Below, one piece after another: positions 1 through 7,506 of a DNA stretch of 9,300 nucleotides. Each line of letters opens with the position of its first letter. Within the stretch, counting starts at the first letter, position 1. The notes below the pieces were generated by a model, which saw nothing but the letters and a program-made list of their open reading frames with translations, ran no database searches and was not told where the DNA came from. The translations under genes and the position numbers were made by a program. The stretch comes from Hylemonella sp. UBA2468 (lineage in GTDB: Bacteria; Pseudomonadota; Gammaproteobacteria; Burkholderiales; Burkholderiaceae_C). The DNA is taken from NCBI GenBank assembly GCA_002342165.1, contig DDPM01000187.1:1-9300 (forward strand). The letters run 5' to 3'.

Positions 1-197
1 ATAAAACCAGGCGCAACAATCAGGCCGGCTGCATCAATGATCTGATGGTTTGGTGAGAGTTGTTCTAAAACTGCTAGCGGAATTTCATGGCCAACATACA
101 AAATTTTAGAATCTTTAATGATCAACGTTGCATTATGGCGAGCCCGGCCAGATCCATCTATTATTTCGCCACCTCGGATTATGTATTCTGTTGCCAT
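1..197 (-). CDS. N-acyl-D-amino-acid deacylase family amidohydrolase, N-terminus only (runs off left edge)
   Basis: The minus strand from an ATG at 197 stays open to the window edge, giving 65 residues. It begins MATEYIIRGGEIIDGSG, continues through a short beta-strand region (TLIIKDSKILYVG) and ends with IDAAGLIVAPGF. This is the N-terminal beta-sandwich start of amidohydrolase-superfamily enzymes of the D-aminoacylase / N-acyl-D-amino-acid deacylase type, in which the APGF(I/V)D segment leads into the metal-binding HxH motif, here beyond the edge. Dihydroorotase, hydantoinase and imidazolonepropionase starts look similar, so the substrate is not certain. No clear Shine-Dalgarno precedes the ATG; the start rests on the family pattern. 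By my count the first 180 bases are about 43% GC, and AT-ending codons such as ATA, TTA and CTA are used freely, unlike the genes to the right, which suggests a different origin. Confidence 0.75.
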   Translation of the reverse strand, partial: MATEYIIRGGEIIDGSGRARHNATLIIKDSKILYVGHEIPLAVLEQLSPNHQIIDAAGLIVAPGF

Positions 198-224
198 TTG
201 ATATTTAAGAATTTGTTGATAGGT

Positions 225-253
225 ATTTAATTGGTTGACGGTTGTTTTCTCAA
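225..253 (-). promoter_or_regulatory. Candidate sigma-70 promoter for the amidohydrolase gene
   Basis: On the minus strand, TTGAGA (253-248) and TTAAAT (230-225) are separated by exactly 17 bp and lie just upstream of the ATG at 197. The -35 matches 5 of 6 consensus bases and the -10 matches 4 of 6. The region is AT-rich, so a chance match is possible. Confidence 0.35.
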
Positions 254-342
254 GGGTCAATCAGTGTGGGGCTAACTCGTGAATCTTTATGGTTACCTTC
301 AATCATGGTCATATGTGAGCATCAACCACTCTTACCCCATGC

Positions 343-348
343 GATAAT
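343..348 (+). promoter_or_regulatory. Candidate -10 box for tRNA-Arg
   Basis: GATAAT matches 5 of 6 bases of TATAAT and lies 26 bp before the mature tRNA. It is followed by a GC-rich stretch (CCGTCGGG) like the discriminators of stable-RNA promoters. No good -35 is visible 16-18 bp upstream, so this is tentative. Confidence 0.35.
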
Positions 349-374
349 TTAACCGTCGGGTCTAGTGCCCAAAA

Positions 375-450
375 GCGGCTGTAGCTCAGTGGATAGAGTA
401 TTGGCCTCCGAAGCCAAGGGTCGTGGGTTCGATCCCCGCCAGCCGCACCA
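375..450 (+). tRNA. tRNA-Arg, anticodon CCG
   Basis: A complete 76-nt cloverleaf decoding CGG. The acceptor stem GCGGCTG (375-381) pairs with CAGCCGC (440-446), followed by A73 and an encoded CCA (448-450). The D arm reads GCTC-AGTGGATA-GAGT. The anticodon stem TTGGC/GCCAA (401-405 and 413-417) holds the loop CTCCGAA with CCG at 408-410. The T arm has the GTTCGATCC core closed by GTGGG/CCCGC, with one wobble-type pair. All stems are intact and nothing suggests a pseudogene. No duplicate of its 3' end, as left by island integration, occurs elsewhere in this window. Confidence 0.97.
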
Positions 451-456
451 TCATTT

Positions 457-474
457 GTCGACTTGAAAAGCGAC
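457..474 (+). other. Small hairpin after the tRNA
   Basis: Seven bases after the CCA end, GTCG-(A)-CTT pairs with AAGCGAC around a GAA loop, with one bulged A. It may be a processing or 3' trailer structure of the tRNA precursor. No U-tract follows, so I do not call it an intrinsic terminator. Confidence 0.3.
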
Positions 475-516
475 TCCTCACTTGATTAGTTCTTCAAATT
501 CCAGGGCCCACGGCCC

Positions 517-546
517 ATGTCATTTTTGAGAATACAAAAATGACAT
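517..546. repeat. Perfect 12-bp inverted repeat in the tRNA-moaC spacer
   Basis: ATGTCATTTTTG (517-528) is repeated as its exact reverse complement at 535-546, with a 6-nt loop. Just before it lies a second short inverted repeat, GGGCC-CAC-GGCCC (504-516). Both sit between the tRNA 3' end and the moaC stop codon, which face each other, so a bidirectional transcription-stop role is reasonable. The long stem is AT-rich with its T-run inside the arm rather than after the stem, which is not the standard terminator layout. A protein-binding site or a mobile-element remnant remains possible. Confidence 0.6.
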
Positions 547-605
547 TTGGTCTATAGGCAAAATATCTTTTGAAGCGAGAGCAGAAGAGACGCAGTTAGC
601 TCCTC

Positions 606-1094
606 TTAGCCAGCTACGTAGCTGCCCGACTTGCCCCCATGCTTTTCCAGAAGCCTCACTTGGGTCATGGTCATGCCTCGGTCGGCAGCTTTACACATGT
701 CGTAAATGGTCAGAAGTGCCACTTGCACAGCGGTCAGGGCTTCCATTTCCACGCCGGTGGGTCCTACGGTTTCAACAGTTGCTGTGCATTGCACATGGGC
801 TGGAGTGTCGCCAAGTGCGGCTGCGGTTGTAAATTCCACGGCCACTCGGGTCAAGGCCAAGGGGTGGCAAAGGGGAATCAGATCGCTGGTTTTTTTGGCG
901 GCTTGTATCCCAGCTATACGGGCAATGCCCAACACGTCGCCTTTTTTGGCGGTGCCCGATTCAATCAACGCCAAAGTGGCTGGCAGCATTTCAATGCGGC
1001 CGGCGGCCACACCAATTCGGTGGGTGGAAGCTTTGGCTGCCACGTCCACCATGTGGGCTTGGCCTTGGGCGTCAAAGTGGGTAAAAGTGCTCAT
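606..1094 (-). CDS. moaC: MoaC, cyclic pyranopterin monophosphate synthase
   Basis: A 162-aa cytoplasmic enzyme of molybdenum cofactor synthesis. With MoaA it converts GTP to cyclic pyranopterin monophosphate, MoaC catalysing the step from 3',8-cyclo-7,8-dihydro-GTP. The sequence is plainly Moa[13 protein letters not shown] near the start, [20 protein letters not shown] (50-69) with Lys51 and Lys67, LIPLCHPL with His77, [10 protein letters not shown] (113-122), and YDMCKA with Asp132 and Lys135, then KSGSY at the C-terminus. Length matches E. coli MoaC. The frame stays open upstream through the divergent protease gene; I chose the ATG at 1094 because [11 protein letters not shown] aligns with the E. 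coli start MSQLTHINAAG. An in-frame ATG nine codons upstream is less likely. No strong Shine-Dalgarno is seen. No other moa gene is nearby, so the cofactor pathway is scattered in this genome. Confidence 0.96.
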   Translation of the reverse strand: MSTFTHFDAQGQAHMVDVAAKASTHRIGVAAGRIEMLPATLALIESGTAKKGDVLGIARIAGIQAAKKTSDLIPLCHPLALTRVAVEFTTAAALGDTPAHVQCTATVETVGPTGVEMEALTAVQVALLTIYDMCKAADRGMTMTQVRLLEKHGGKSGSYVAG

Positions 1095-1119
1095 AGTCTG
1101 AATGTTGTAAGGTGACGGC

Positions 1120-2742
1120 ATGTACTTGAACATGCTGATGAAATATGCAGCCCGAATCATAGGCTCCCAAAAACTGCTTGGGCGGTCCTGGGCCGCAGAT
1201 GTTATGTGTCTGCTCGGTGGGCTAGGTGTGCTGTTTACACCGCAACACGCCCAAGCCCAGTTGCCCAGCTTGGGCGACGGGGTGGAAATCAGCATGACAG
1301 CAGAACGCAAGCTGGGCGACCGCATTGCCCGCGAGCTGTTTCGCGACCCTGACCATATTGACGACCCCTTGCTCGATGAATATGTGTGGAGCATTTGGCG
1401 CCGTTTGCTGCAGGGGTCCAAGCAGCGCGGCGAACTTTCTCCAGAGCTGGAAAACACCTTTGCCTGGGCCGTATTTTTGGGGCGCGACCGCAGTGTGAAT
1501 GCCTTTGCGTTGCCTGGCGGCTATATGGGTGTGCACTTGGGCTTGATTGCCACGGTTTCCAGCGAGGACGAGCTGGCCTCGGTGCTCGCGCACGAGCTCA
1601 GCCACATCACCCAGCGGCATATTGCCCGGCTCATCAGCAGACAAAGTAACCAAGCACCCATGCTGCTCGGGGCCATGATTTTGGGTGCTCTCGCCGCTGG
1701 CTCTAACCCACAAGCTGCAACAGCACTCATTGCTGGCGGGCAGGCTGTGGCGGTGCAGGGGCAGTTGAATTTTTCGAGAGAGATGGAGCGCGAAGCCGAC
1801 CGTGTGGGATACAGCGTGATGACCGCTTCAGGTTTTGCCCCGCAGGGCTTTGTGACCATGTTTGAAAAGCTGTTGCAAGCCAACCGATTTAACGACACGG
1901 GAGCTTTTCCATACCTGCGCAGCCACCCGCTCACCACCGAGCGGATTGCCGACATGCAGGCCCGACAGCAGCTGTTACCCATAGCGCTGCCAGTAAGCGA
2001 CTTGACTCACTATTTATTGGCAGGCCGCGCCCGTGCCTTGAGTTACTTGGGGGTAGATGCCCAGCGTGGTTTGATGGCCATGGCCATGCCTGCGGCCGCA
2101 TCTGGCTTGCAAGCCGCCAAGCCTGAGGTGCGAGCTGGCATGTGGTACGCCGCGGTGCTGGCAGCCAGCAACCAGCGCGATTTTCGCCAAGCATGGGCTT
2201 GGCATAACCAGCTGGAAGAAGCTACACGAATGAATTCGGCGGCCAGCCGGCTCAGCAGGCTGCTGGCAGTAGAGGTGGCCTTGGCTGAGGGCCAACCCAG
2301 CAAAGCTTTAGAGTGGTTGGGCAAGACTTGGAACCCCAAGTCCCGCTCAGAAATTCTGCTGTGGAGCCGGGCAGTTTTGGCCAGTGCACAAGGCGCGCCC
2401 CAAACAACTCCTGCCGCACAGGCCTCTACCGCAGCAATTACAGATTTGCCCATGTTGGTGCCGCGCCTGCAAGCCTGGGTGGCCACATACCCGCGTGATG
2501 CCCAGGCTTGGCAGTTGTTGTCCAGCGCCTACCTGATCCAAGGCAAAACCTTGCGCGCAGTGTGTGCAGAGGCTGAGGGATTTGCCGCCAAGTTTGACGA
2601 GCAGGGTGCTTTAAACCGCTACCGCGCTGCACAAGACTTGGTTAAACAAAGTGGGCAAACCGATTTCATCGAGGCTTCTATCATCGATACCCGTGTGCGG
2701 CAGTTACAAGCGCGGGTGTTTGAGCTGTCGATGGAGCGCTAA
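1120..2742 (+). CDS. bepA: BepA/YfgC-like M48 family periplasmic metalloprotease with TPR-type C-terminus
   Basis: A 540-aa exported zinc protease, related to E. coli BepA, which helps assemble or degrades stalled outer-membrane proteins at the BAM/LptD machinery. A signal peptide ends in [13 protein letters not shown], with cleavage likely after residue 46. The catalytic HEXXH reads AHELSH (H158, E159, H162). The third zinc ligand is in EREAD (E223). [12 protein letters not shown] carries H269, equivalent to the BepA His246 that gates the zinc site. Residues 181-213 form the hydrophobic Gly/Ala-rich loop typical of the family. From about 295 to 530 the chain is helical and Ala/Leu-rich with TPR-like repeats. 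The start at 1120 is supported by AAGGTGA (1109-1115) four bases upstream. The protein is somewhat longer than the 487 residues of BepA, mainly in the signal region and TPR linker (an Ala/Thr/Gln-rich stretch near 425-440). It is divergent to moaC. LoiP is less likely because it lacks the TPR half. Confidence 0.9.
   Translation: MYLNMLMKYAARIIGSQKLLGRSWAADVMCLLGGLGVLFTPQHAQAQLPSLGDGVEISMTAERKLGDRIARELFRDPDHIDDPLLDEYVWSIWRRLLQGSKQRGELSPELENTFAWAVFLGRDRSVNAFALPGGYMGVHLGLIATVSSEDELASVLAHELSHITQRHIARLISRQSNQAPMLLGAMILGALAAGSNPQAATALIAGGQAVAVQGQLNFSREMEREADRVGYSVMTASGFAPQGFVTMFEKLLQANRFNDTGAFPYLRSHPLTTERIADMQARQQLLPIALPVSDLTHYLLAGRARALSYLGVDAQRGLMAMAMPAAASGLQAAKPEVRAGMWYAAVLAASNQRDFRQAWAWHNQLEEATRMNSAASRLSRLLAVEVALAEGQPSKALEWLGKTWNPKSRSEILLWSRAVLASAQGAPQTTPAAQASTAAITDLPMLVPRLQAWVATYPRDAQAWQLLSSAYLIQGKTLRAVCAEAEGFAAKFDEQGALNRYRAAQDLVKQSGQTDFIEASIIDTRVRQLQARVFELSMER
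1142..1170 (-). promoter_or_regulatory. Weak candidate promoter for moaC inside the protease gene
   Basis: TTGGGA (1170-1165) and CATATT (1147-1142) are separated by 17 bp on the minus strand, each matching 4 of 6 consensus bases. Because only 25 bp separate the two divergent starts, a moaC promoter has to lie inside the protease coding region, which is why this position was examined. Confidence 0.25.
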
Positions 2743-2757
2743 CCCCATCGACAGTTT
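2725..2757 (+). terminator. Hairpin spanning the protease stop codon
   Basis: CTGTCGATGG (2725-2734) and its exact reverse complement (2745-2754) form a perfect 10-bp stem with a 10-nt loop that contains the TAA stop codon. Only TTTC follows on the plus strand. It lies between two converging genes, so a transcription-stop role for the plus-strand gene is likely, but the short T-run makes it weak. On the minus strand the stem is followed by CTCAAA, so it is not a good terminator in that direction. Confidence 0.5.
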
Positions 2758-2788
2758 CGTCAAAAGCCTTAACTTTCTTGGTTGTGGC

Positions 2789-3247
2789 TTATTCGGCAGC
2801 CAACACCATAGCCAATCCCAGACACGTCACAGAACCTGATACTGCCCACTGTGAGTTGCTTGTAGCAGGCTGATCGGCGGTCAGGGGAGCCAAGTCATTG
2901 CCGAACTTGGGCCGCCGAGCATCTACCACGCGCGCGGCGGGGTATTTGGCCAAAAGCATTTGAGTTTGATCTACCAGTGGGCCGTTGGCAAGTTCGGTAG
3001 CAATGTGGTCACGAGGCGACTCCAGCTGGCTCCGGACGACCTTAAATAGGTTATCTGCCCATTTGTTGCGCCAGTTTTGGCGGGCTGTGTGGTTGACCCA
3101 TTTGCTGATGTGACGCGTCATTCGCGGAGGGCACGCCACCAAAATCCATTGGGTTCTTGGGTTGGAAAGCTTATTCCCAGCTCGCATGGGGGCAATGTGA
3201 TGCATTGCATATTCAGCGTCGTCTATAAAAACAATGATGTTATCCAT
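2789..3247 (-). CDS. Conserved hypothetical protein (152 aa) downstream of the TerC-family gene
   Basis: I do not recognise a named domain. The N-terminus MDNIIVFIDDAEYA and a second strand QWILVACPPRM (33-43) look like the alternating strands of a small Rossmann-type or universal-stress-like fold. The motif VVDARRPKFGNDL (107-119) is a striking basic segment that looks conserved in type. The middle (44-75) is Trp- and Arg/Lys-rich. Residues 134-150 are hydrophobic and could be a C-terminal membrane anchor. The start is well supported: AAGAGGA lies six bases before the ATG. It follows the TerC-family gene by 42 bp on the same strand with no terminator visible between, so it should be co-transcribed with it and fall under the same manganese riboswitch. 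From memory, similar proteins occur in other Comamonadaceae as hypotheticals. A universal-stress assignment is only a guess from the strand pattern. Confidence 0.8.
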   Translation of the reverse strand: MDNIIVFIDDAEYAMHHIAPMRAGNKLSNPRTQWILVACPPRMTRHISKWVNHTARQNWRNKWADNLFKVVRSQLESPRDHIATELANGPLVDQTQMLLAKYPAARVVDARRPKFGNDLAPLTADQPATSNSQWAVSGSVTCLGLAMVLAAE

Positions 3248-3289
3248 GTTATGTCCTCTTTGTGGTGATACAGGTTGTGAAAACTAGAC

Positions 3290-3979
3290 TTACACACTTT
3301 GTTGGTGGTTACCCGAATATCGACGGGTGGTCCACCAACCCAGCAGCAGTACGCCCGCAACGGCTAGGGTGTAAGTTGCGATGCGCGCCACGGCTGAATC
3401 GTCAAAAACCGCGTCTAAGAGCGGCTCATTCACGATCATCTTGGCGGCCGTGAACGCCAAAATTGCAGAACCCAGTTGAATGATCATGGGGAAGCGCTGA
3501 ACCAGTTTGAGCACCACGGTGCTGCCAAACACCACAATGGGCACACTGATCAGCAGGCCCAGCACCACCAGCTCCATAGAGCCATGTGCAGCACCCGCCA
3601 CGCCCAGCACGTTGTCTATGCCCATAAGGGCATCGGCCACCACAATGGTTTTCATGGCGCCCCAAAAGGTTTGCACCACGGGGCCAGAGTGCTCTTGCTC
3701 GCCGGTGTCGGCCAGCAATTTGTAGGCAATCCACACCAGTCCTAAGCCGCCCACAAGCATCAAACCCGGAATTTTGAGCAGCCAGACCACGCCCAAGGTC
3801 ATGACCGAGCGCACGGCAATGGCGCCTACGGTACCCCAAATAATGGCGCGTTTTTGGAGGTGAGGGGGAAGTTGGCGGGCGGCCAGGGCAATGACTATGG
3901 CGTTATCGCCAGCCAGAACCAAATCAATCAAAATAATGGCCAGCAGCGCCGACCACCAAGCGGTAGAAAAAAGCTCCAT
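3290..3979 (-). CDS. TerC family (YjbE-type) integral membrane protein, probable Mn2+ exporter
   Basis: A 229-aa inner-membrane protein with about seven hydrophobic segments (roughly 10-33, 47-68, 72-90, 110-130, 135-157, 167-183, 197-216). Family hallmarks are the acidic intramembrane motifs IDLVLAGDNAIVIALAA (18-34, with Asp19 and Asp25) and ADALMGIDNVLGVAG (115-129, with Asp122), a repeated GDN/IDN pattern expected for cation transport. TerC-family proteins such as Alx and the YjbE group export or balance Mn2+, and the YjbE group is typically preceded by a yybP-ykoY riboswitch, as here. The frame extends 53 codons further upstream, but that part overlaps the riboswitch leader. The ATG at 3979 has GGAG seven bases upstream and gives the normal family start MELFSTAWW. 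The 152-aa unknown gene follows 42 bp downstream. The substrate is inferred from family and riboswitch context. Confidence 0.93.
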   Translation of the reverse strand: MELFSTAWWSALLAIILIDLVLAGDNAIVIALAARQLPPHLQKRAIIWGTVGAIAVRSVMTLGVVWLLKIPGLMLVGGLGLVWIAYKLLADTGEQEHSGPVVQTFWGAMKTIVVADALMGIDNVLGVAGAAHGSMELVVLGLLISVPIVVFGSTVVLKLVQRFPMIIQLGSAILAFTAAKMIVNEPLLDAVFDDSAVARIATYTLAVAGVLLLGWWTTRRYSGNHQQSV

Positions 3980-4043
3980 GACAAGACTCCAAGTTGTATC
4001 GATCAACAACCCAGACAAGTCCAAACGTCGGCTAGCTTGTGTC

Positions 4044-4093
4044 AAAAAGCAGACTTCGATTGAACCTGTACAGGCTCTAATCGAAGGTCTTGC
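4044..4093 (-). terminator. Riboswitch-controlled intrinsic terminator (expression platform)
   Basis: On the minus strand, bases 4093-4071 pair with 4068-4049 around a TA loop, and TTTTT (4048-4044) follows immediately. The upper stem is GAGCCTG/CAGGTTC with one G-U pair; the middle is TTCGATT/AATCGAA; the lower part is GC-A-AGA-C-C pairing with GTCTGC through single-base bulges. The 5' arm reuses CCTTCG, which is the 3' strand of aptamer helix P1, plus the conserved GCAAGACC. The two folds therefore exclude one another: ligand-bound aptamer blocks the terminator. This predicts transcriptional activation by Mn2+. Confidence 0.8.
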
Positions 4094-4231
4094 TCGGCAT
4101 GGTGTCATGCAGATATGGCCCAGCAAACCGGAAGTCATGCTTCGTAATGACGACTTGCTGAATATTCAGTGCAACGACATTCATTTTGAACGCCTCCCTG
4201 TGTCACACCGAATAGGAGCTACTCCCCTTCG
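4082..4231 (-). promoter_or_regulatory. yybP-ykoY manganese riboswitch aptamer
   Basis: The leader of the TerC-family gene contains both hallmark blocks of this class. The first, GGGGAGTAGC (4227-4218), follows the 5' strand of P1, CGAAGG (4231-4226). The second, CGAGCAAGACC (4096-4086), runs into the 3' strand of P1, CCTTCG (4087-4082), giving a 6-bp P1. A GCATG-ACAC-CATGC hairpin (4110-4097) directly precedes the second block, as expected. A short P2 can form between GCTCC and GGAGGC. The aptamer is about 150 nt, towards the long end for the class, because of extra sequence in the P3 side, including the palindrome CTGAATATTCAG. The class binds Mn2+ between loops L1 and L3. It lies about 100 nt upstream of the TerC-family start, with the terminator between. 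I saw no convincing -35/-10 pair upstream. Confidence 0.93.
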
Positions 4232-4341
4232 TGAAAACATTGAAACACAAGCAGTCACAACCTTACAAGCTATAAGGGCATCCCAAAAGCGCCGCTATCA
4301 TCAAATTGTTTGGAATCCATTTTCGTTTTTCTTCTCCCAAC

Positions 4342-4755
4342 ATGGCAGGCATTCACATCACCGACATTGAGGCGGCCATTAACTTTTGGCGCGAGTGCAG
4401 CCCTTCGCCTGATGGCATCACACTCTCCCCAGAGGTGCGAGCCTTGGCCGAGGTCTACGCGCTGTTGGTGTTTTACCGAGAGCAAGAGGCTGATGAGTTC
4501 TCTATGCCTGAAAAAGCTGCCAAAGCATGGTTGGTTTGGTACCACACCACGCCCGACACGCCATGCATTGCCATTTGTTCCACCAGTCAAGGCGACGCCG
4601 AATGCAAGGGATGCGGACGCAGTTTTGACGAGGTGCAACACTGGACCGAGCTGGGCCCTGCTGAAAAGCGCGCCGTGTGGCGGCGCATCACCCTTGACGC
4701 CGGGGCTTGGCGGTTCAACCGTTATGCCGAGCGCGCGACCGAAAACACCAGATAA
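4342..4755 (+). CDS. DUF3717 plus DUF1289 domain protein
   Basis: A 137-aa soluble protein with two small domains of unknown function. Residues 4-70 (ITDIEAAINFWRE, then LSPEVRALAEVYALLVFYRE) match the DUF3717 pattern. Residues 72-118 match DUF1289: DTPCIAICSTSQGDAECKGCGRSFDEVQHW, with four cysteines at 75, 79, 88 and 91 (C-x3-C-x8-C-x2-C) that may bind zinc or another metal, followed by MxxxEKR-type helix residues (LGPAEKRAVWRRI). The frame opens upstream at a TTG (4306), but the ATG at 4342 begins MAGIHITDIEAA, the usual start of the first domain. No Shine-Dalgarno precedes either; the upstream bases are pyrimidine-rich. It is divergent to the riboswitch operon and converges on yaeQ with a 20-bp gap. 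Biological role unknown. Confidence 0.82.
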   Translation: MAGIHITDIEAAINFWRECSPSPDGITLSPEVRALAEVYALLVFYREQEADEFSMPEKAAKAWLVWYHTTPDTPCIAICSTSQGDAECKGCGRSFDEVQHWTELGPAEKRAVWRRITLDAGAWRFNRYAERATENTR

Positions 4756-4775
4756 ACTGCTTAAAAGCCGGGCCA

Positions 4776-5336
4776 CTATTTCCAGCGCACAGGCTCAATG
4801 TTCACACTCTGCGCGCCGTCTCCAAGCATCAACACACCTTCTTGAATGGTGGCTTGCAACTGCATGTTGCGTTGCGCCAACTGGGTCAGCGCCTTTGTGG
4901 CTTCAGCGGGTAAGCGCCACACGCTGAGCTTGGGTGCGCGTTGGAGCTTGGATTGAATGTCGCGCCACCACACCTCTGCGGCATGGTGAAAGCAGTAAAC
5001 CACTGCCGCATCGGCTCGGTTACAGGCTTTGAGCAGGGGCTTGTCGTCAGGCTGCCCCACTTCTACCCACAAGCGGGTTTGGCCGGTGAAGTCGCGCAAC
5101 CACACATCGGGTTCATCAGGGTCTGACAGGCCCGCCCCAAAGGCCAAGTTGCCGTCGCCTCCACACAGGGCCTGCAGCTGGTGGGCCTGCAGCGCAAGGG
5201 CGGCCAAGCGCACCATCATGCGTTCATCCGTTTCGCTGGGGTGGCGCGCCAGCATCAAGGGGTGGTCGGCGTAGTAGTGATGGTCAATATCGGCCACCTG
5301 CAGGTTGGCCTTGTAAATCGTTGATTTCAGCGCCAC
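4776..5336 (-). CDS. yaeQ: YaeQ family protein
   Basis: A 186-aa protein strongly resembling E. coli YaeQ from end to end: MALKSTIYKANLQVADID at the start, LARHPSETDERMMVRL (29-44), DEPDVWLRD (74-82), LWVEVGQPDDKPLLKACNRA (89-108), FHHAAEVWWRDIQSK (116-130) and MQLQATIQEGVLMLGD (158-173). The family adopts a PD-(D/E)XK nuclease-like fold, and the PD...E-x-Q residues around 76-96 lie where the active-site acids would be. The biochemical activity is not established; an old link to RfaH suppression is only genetic. Translation must begin at GTG (5336), since the family start MALK aligns exactly there. No Shine-Dalgarno precedes it. It follows purB by 33 bp on the same strand, so purB-yaeQ co-transcription and possibly translational reinitiation are likely. 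A 12-residue insert around 59-70 distinguishes it from the E. coli protein. Confidence 0.92.
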   Translation of the reverse strand: MALKSTIYKANLQVADIDHHYYADHPLMLARHPSETDERMMVRLAALALQAHQLQALCGGDGNLAFGAGLSDPDEPDVWLRDFTGQTRLWVEVGQPDDKPLLKACNRADAAVVYCFHHAAEVWWRDIQSKLQRAPKLSVWRLPAEATKALTQLAQRNMQLQATIQEGVLMLGDGAQSVNIEPVRWK

Positions 5337-5369
5337 GGTCGGGCTTTAAGGCAGCAGTGCACGGCCCGC

Positions 5370-6845
<1,476 letters not shown>

Positions 6846-6847
6846 TT

Positions 6848-7462
6848 ATGAAATTGATTGGATCAACCACCAGCCCTTACGTGCGTAAGGTTAGAGTGGT
6901 GATGGCTGAAAAAAAGCTCGATTACCAGTTCGTGTTGGACGACGTGTGGTCGGCCGACACCCAAGTCGCCGCCTCTAACCCCTTGGGCAAAGTGCCCTGC
7001 CTGATCATGGAAGGTGGCGAGGCCTTGTTTGATTCCCGCGTGATTGTCGAATACGTTGACACCCTGTCCCCAGTGGGTAAGCTCATCCCCAATTTGGGGC
7101 GTGAGCGCGCCGAAGTGAAAACTTGGGAAGCCCTGGCAGATGGTGTCCTTGACGCCGCTTTGCTGGCCCGCATGGAAACCGTTTGGACTGGGCGCACCAA
7201 GAACCAGCGCAGCCAAGCTTGGATTGACCGCCAAATCGGCAAAATTGATGCCAGCTTGGTGGCTATGGCCCAAGGTTTGGGCGACAGGCCATTTTGTTCG
7301 GGCGGGCATTTGAGCCTGGCCGACATTGCAGTGGGCTGCGCCCTGTCGTATTTGGATTTTCGTTTTCCCAAGCTGGACTGGCGCAACCGTCACCCCAGCT
7401 TGGTGAAGATGCTCGAAAGACTGGAAACTCGCCCCAGCTTTGCCAGCACCGCGCCTCAGTAA
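6848..7462 (+). CDS. Glutathione S-transferase family protein, YibF-like
   Basis: A 204-aa cytosolic protein with the two-domain GST fold. The thioredoxin-like N-terminal domain (1-80) has GSTTSPYVRKVR with the probable catalytic Ser9, NPLGKVPCL with the cis-proline Pro50, and ALFDSRVIVEYV with Asp62-Ser63, which bind the glutamyl part of glutathione. The helical domain (85-200) carries the N-capping motif LSLADIAVG (155-163). Overall the order of motifs closely follows E. coli YibF, including EALADGVLDA (94-103). The substrate is unknown; family members act in detoxification or reduction of glutathione conjugates. The frame also has an ATG at 6842, but MKLIGSTTSP at 6848 is the family start; AAGAG at 6833-6837 lies ten bases upstream. 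The ferritin-like gene follows 44 bp downstream on the same strand. Confidence 0.92.
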   Translation: MKLIGSTTSPYVRKVRVVMAEKKLDYQFVLDDVWSADTQVAASNPLGKVPCLIMEGGEALFDSRVIVEYVDTLSPVGKLIPNLGRERAEVKTWEALADGVLDAALLARMETVWTGRTKNQRSQAWIDRQIGKIDASLVAMAQGLGDRPFCSGGHLSLADIAVGCALSYLDFRFPKLDWRNRHPSLVKMLERLETRPSFASTAPQ

Positions 7463-7506
7463 ACAGATCAAGCTATTTCCAAACCCTAACTTCAAGGCCT
7501 ACCGCG

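Noticed and set aside
232..262. Short inverted repeat GTTGAC/GTCAAT around the -35 of the amidohydrolase promoter
   Set aside because: The arms are only about 5-6 bp and are common by chance in this AT-rich stretch; not enough to call an operator.
639..1115. Plus-strand open frames across moaC
   Set aside because: Antisense to an unmistakable moaC; their composition (Gly/His/Cys-rich, low complexity) is what reverse reading of a GC-rich gene gives.
1095..1457. N-terminal extension of the moaC frame to 283 residues
   Set aside because: It lies antisense to the signal peptide and N-terminal region of the M48 protease, has no resemblance to MoaC proteins, and the family start aligns at 1094.
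3980..4138. 53-codon upstream extension of the TerC-family frame
   Set aside because: It overlaps the riboswitch terminator and aptamer; the ATG at 3979 has a good Shine-Dalgarno and matches the family start.
4232..4341. Promoters for the riboswitch transcript and the DUF3717 gene
   Set aside because: TATAAG (4271-4276) and TTGAAA (4240-4245) are present but 25 bp apart, and no properly spaced -35/-10 pair was found on either strand.
3891..4370. Plus-strand frame of 159 residues over the riboswitch leader
   Set aside because: It is antisense to the leader and the start of the TerC-family gene and has no recognisable motif.
6863..7495. Minus-strand frame of 210 residues opposite the glutathione transferase gene
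   Set aside because: The plus-strand protein has clear GST motifs; the antisense frame has none.
7294..7506. 71-codon upstream extension of the ferritin-like protein
   Set aside because: It lies within the 3' part of the transferase gene in another frame and shows no family similarity; ATG 7507 has a suitable ribosome binding site.
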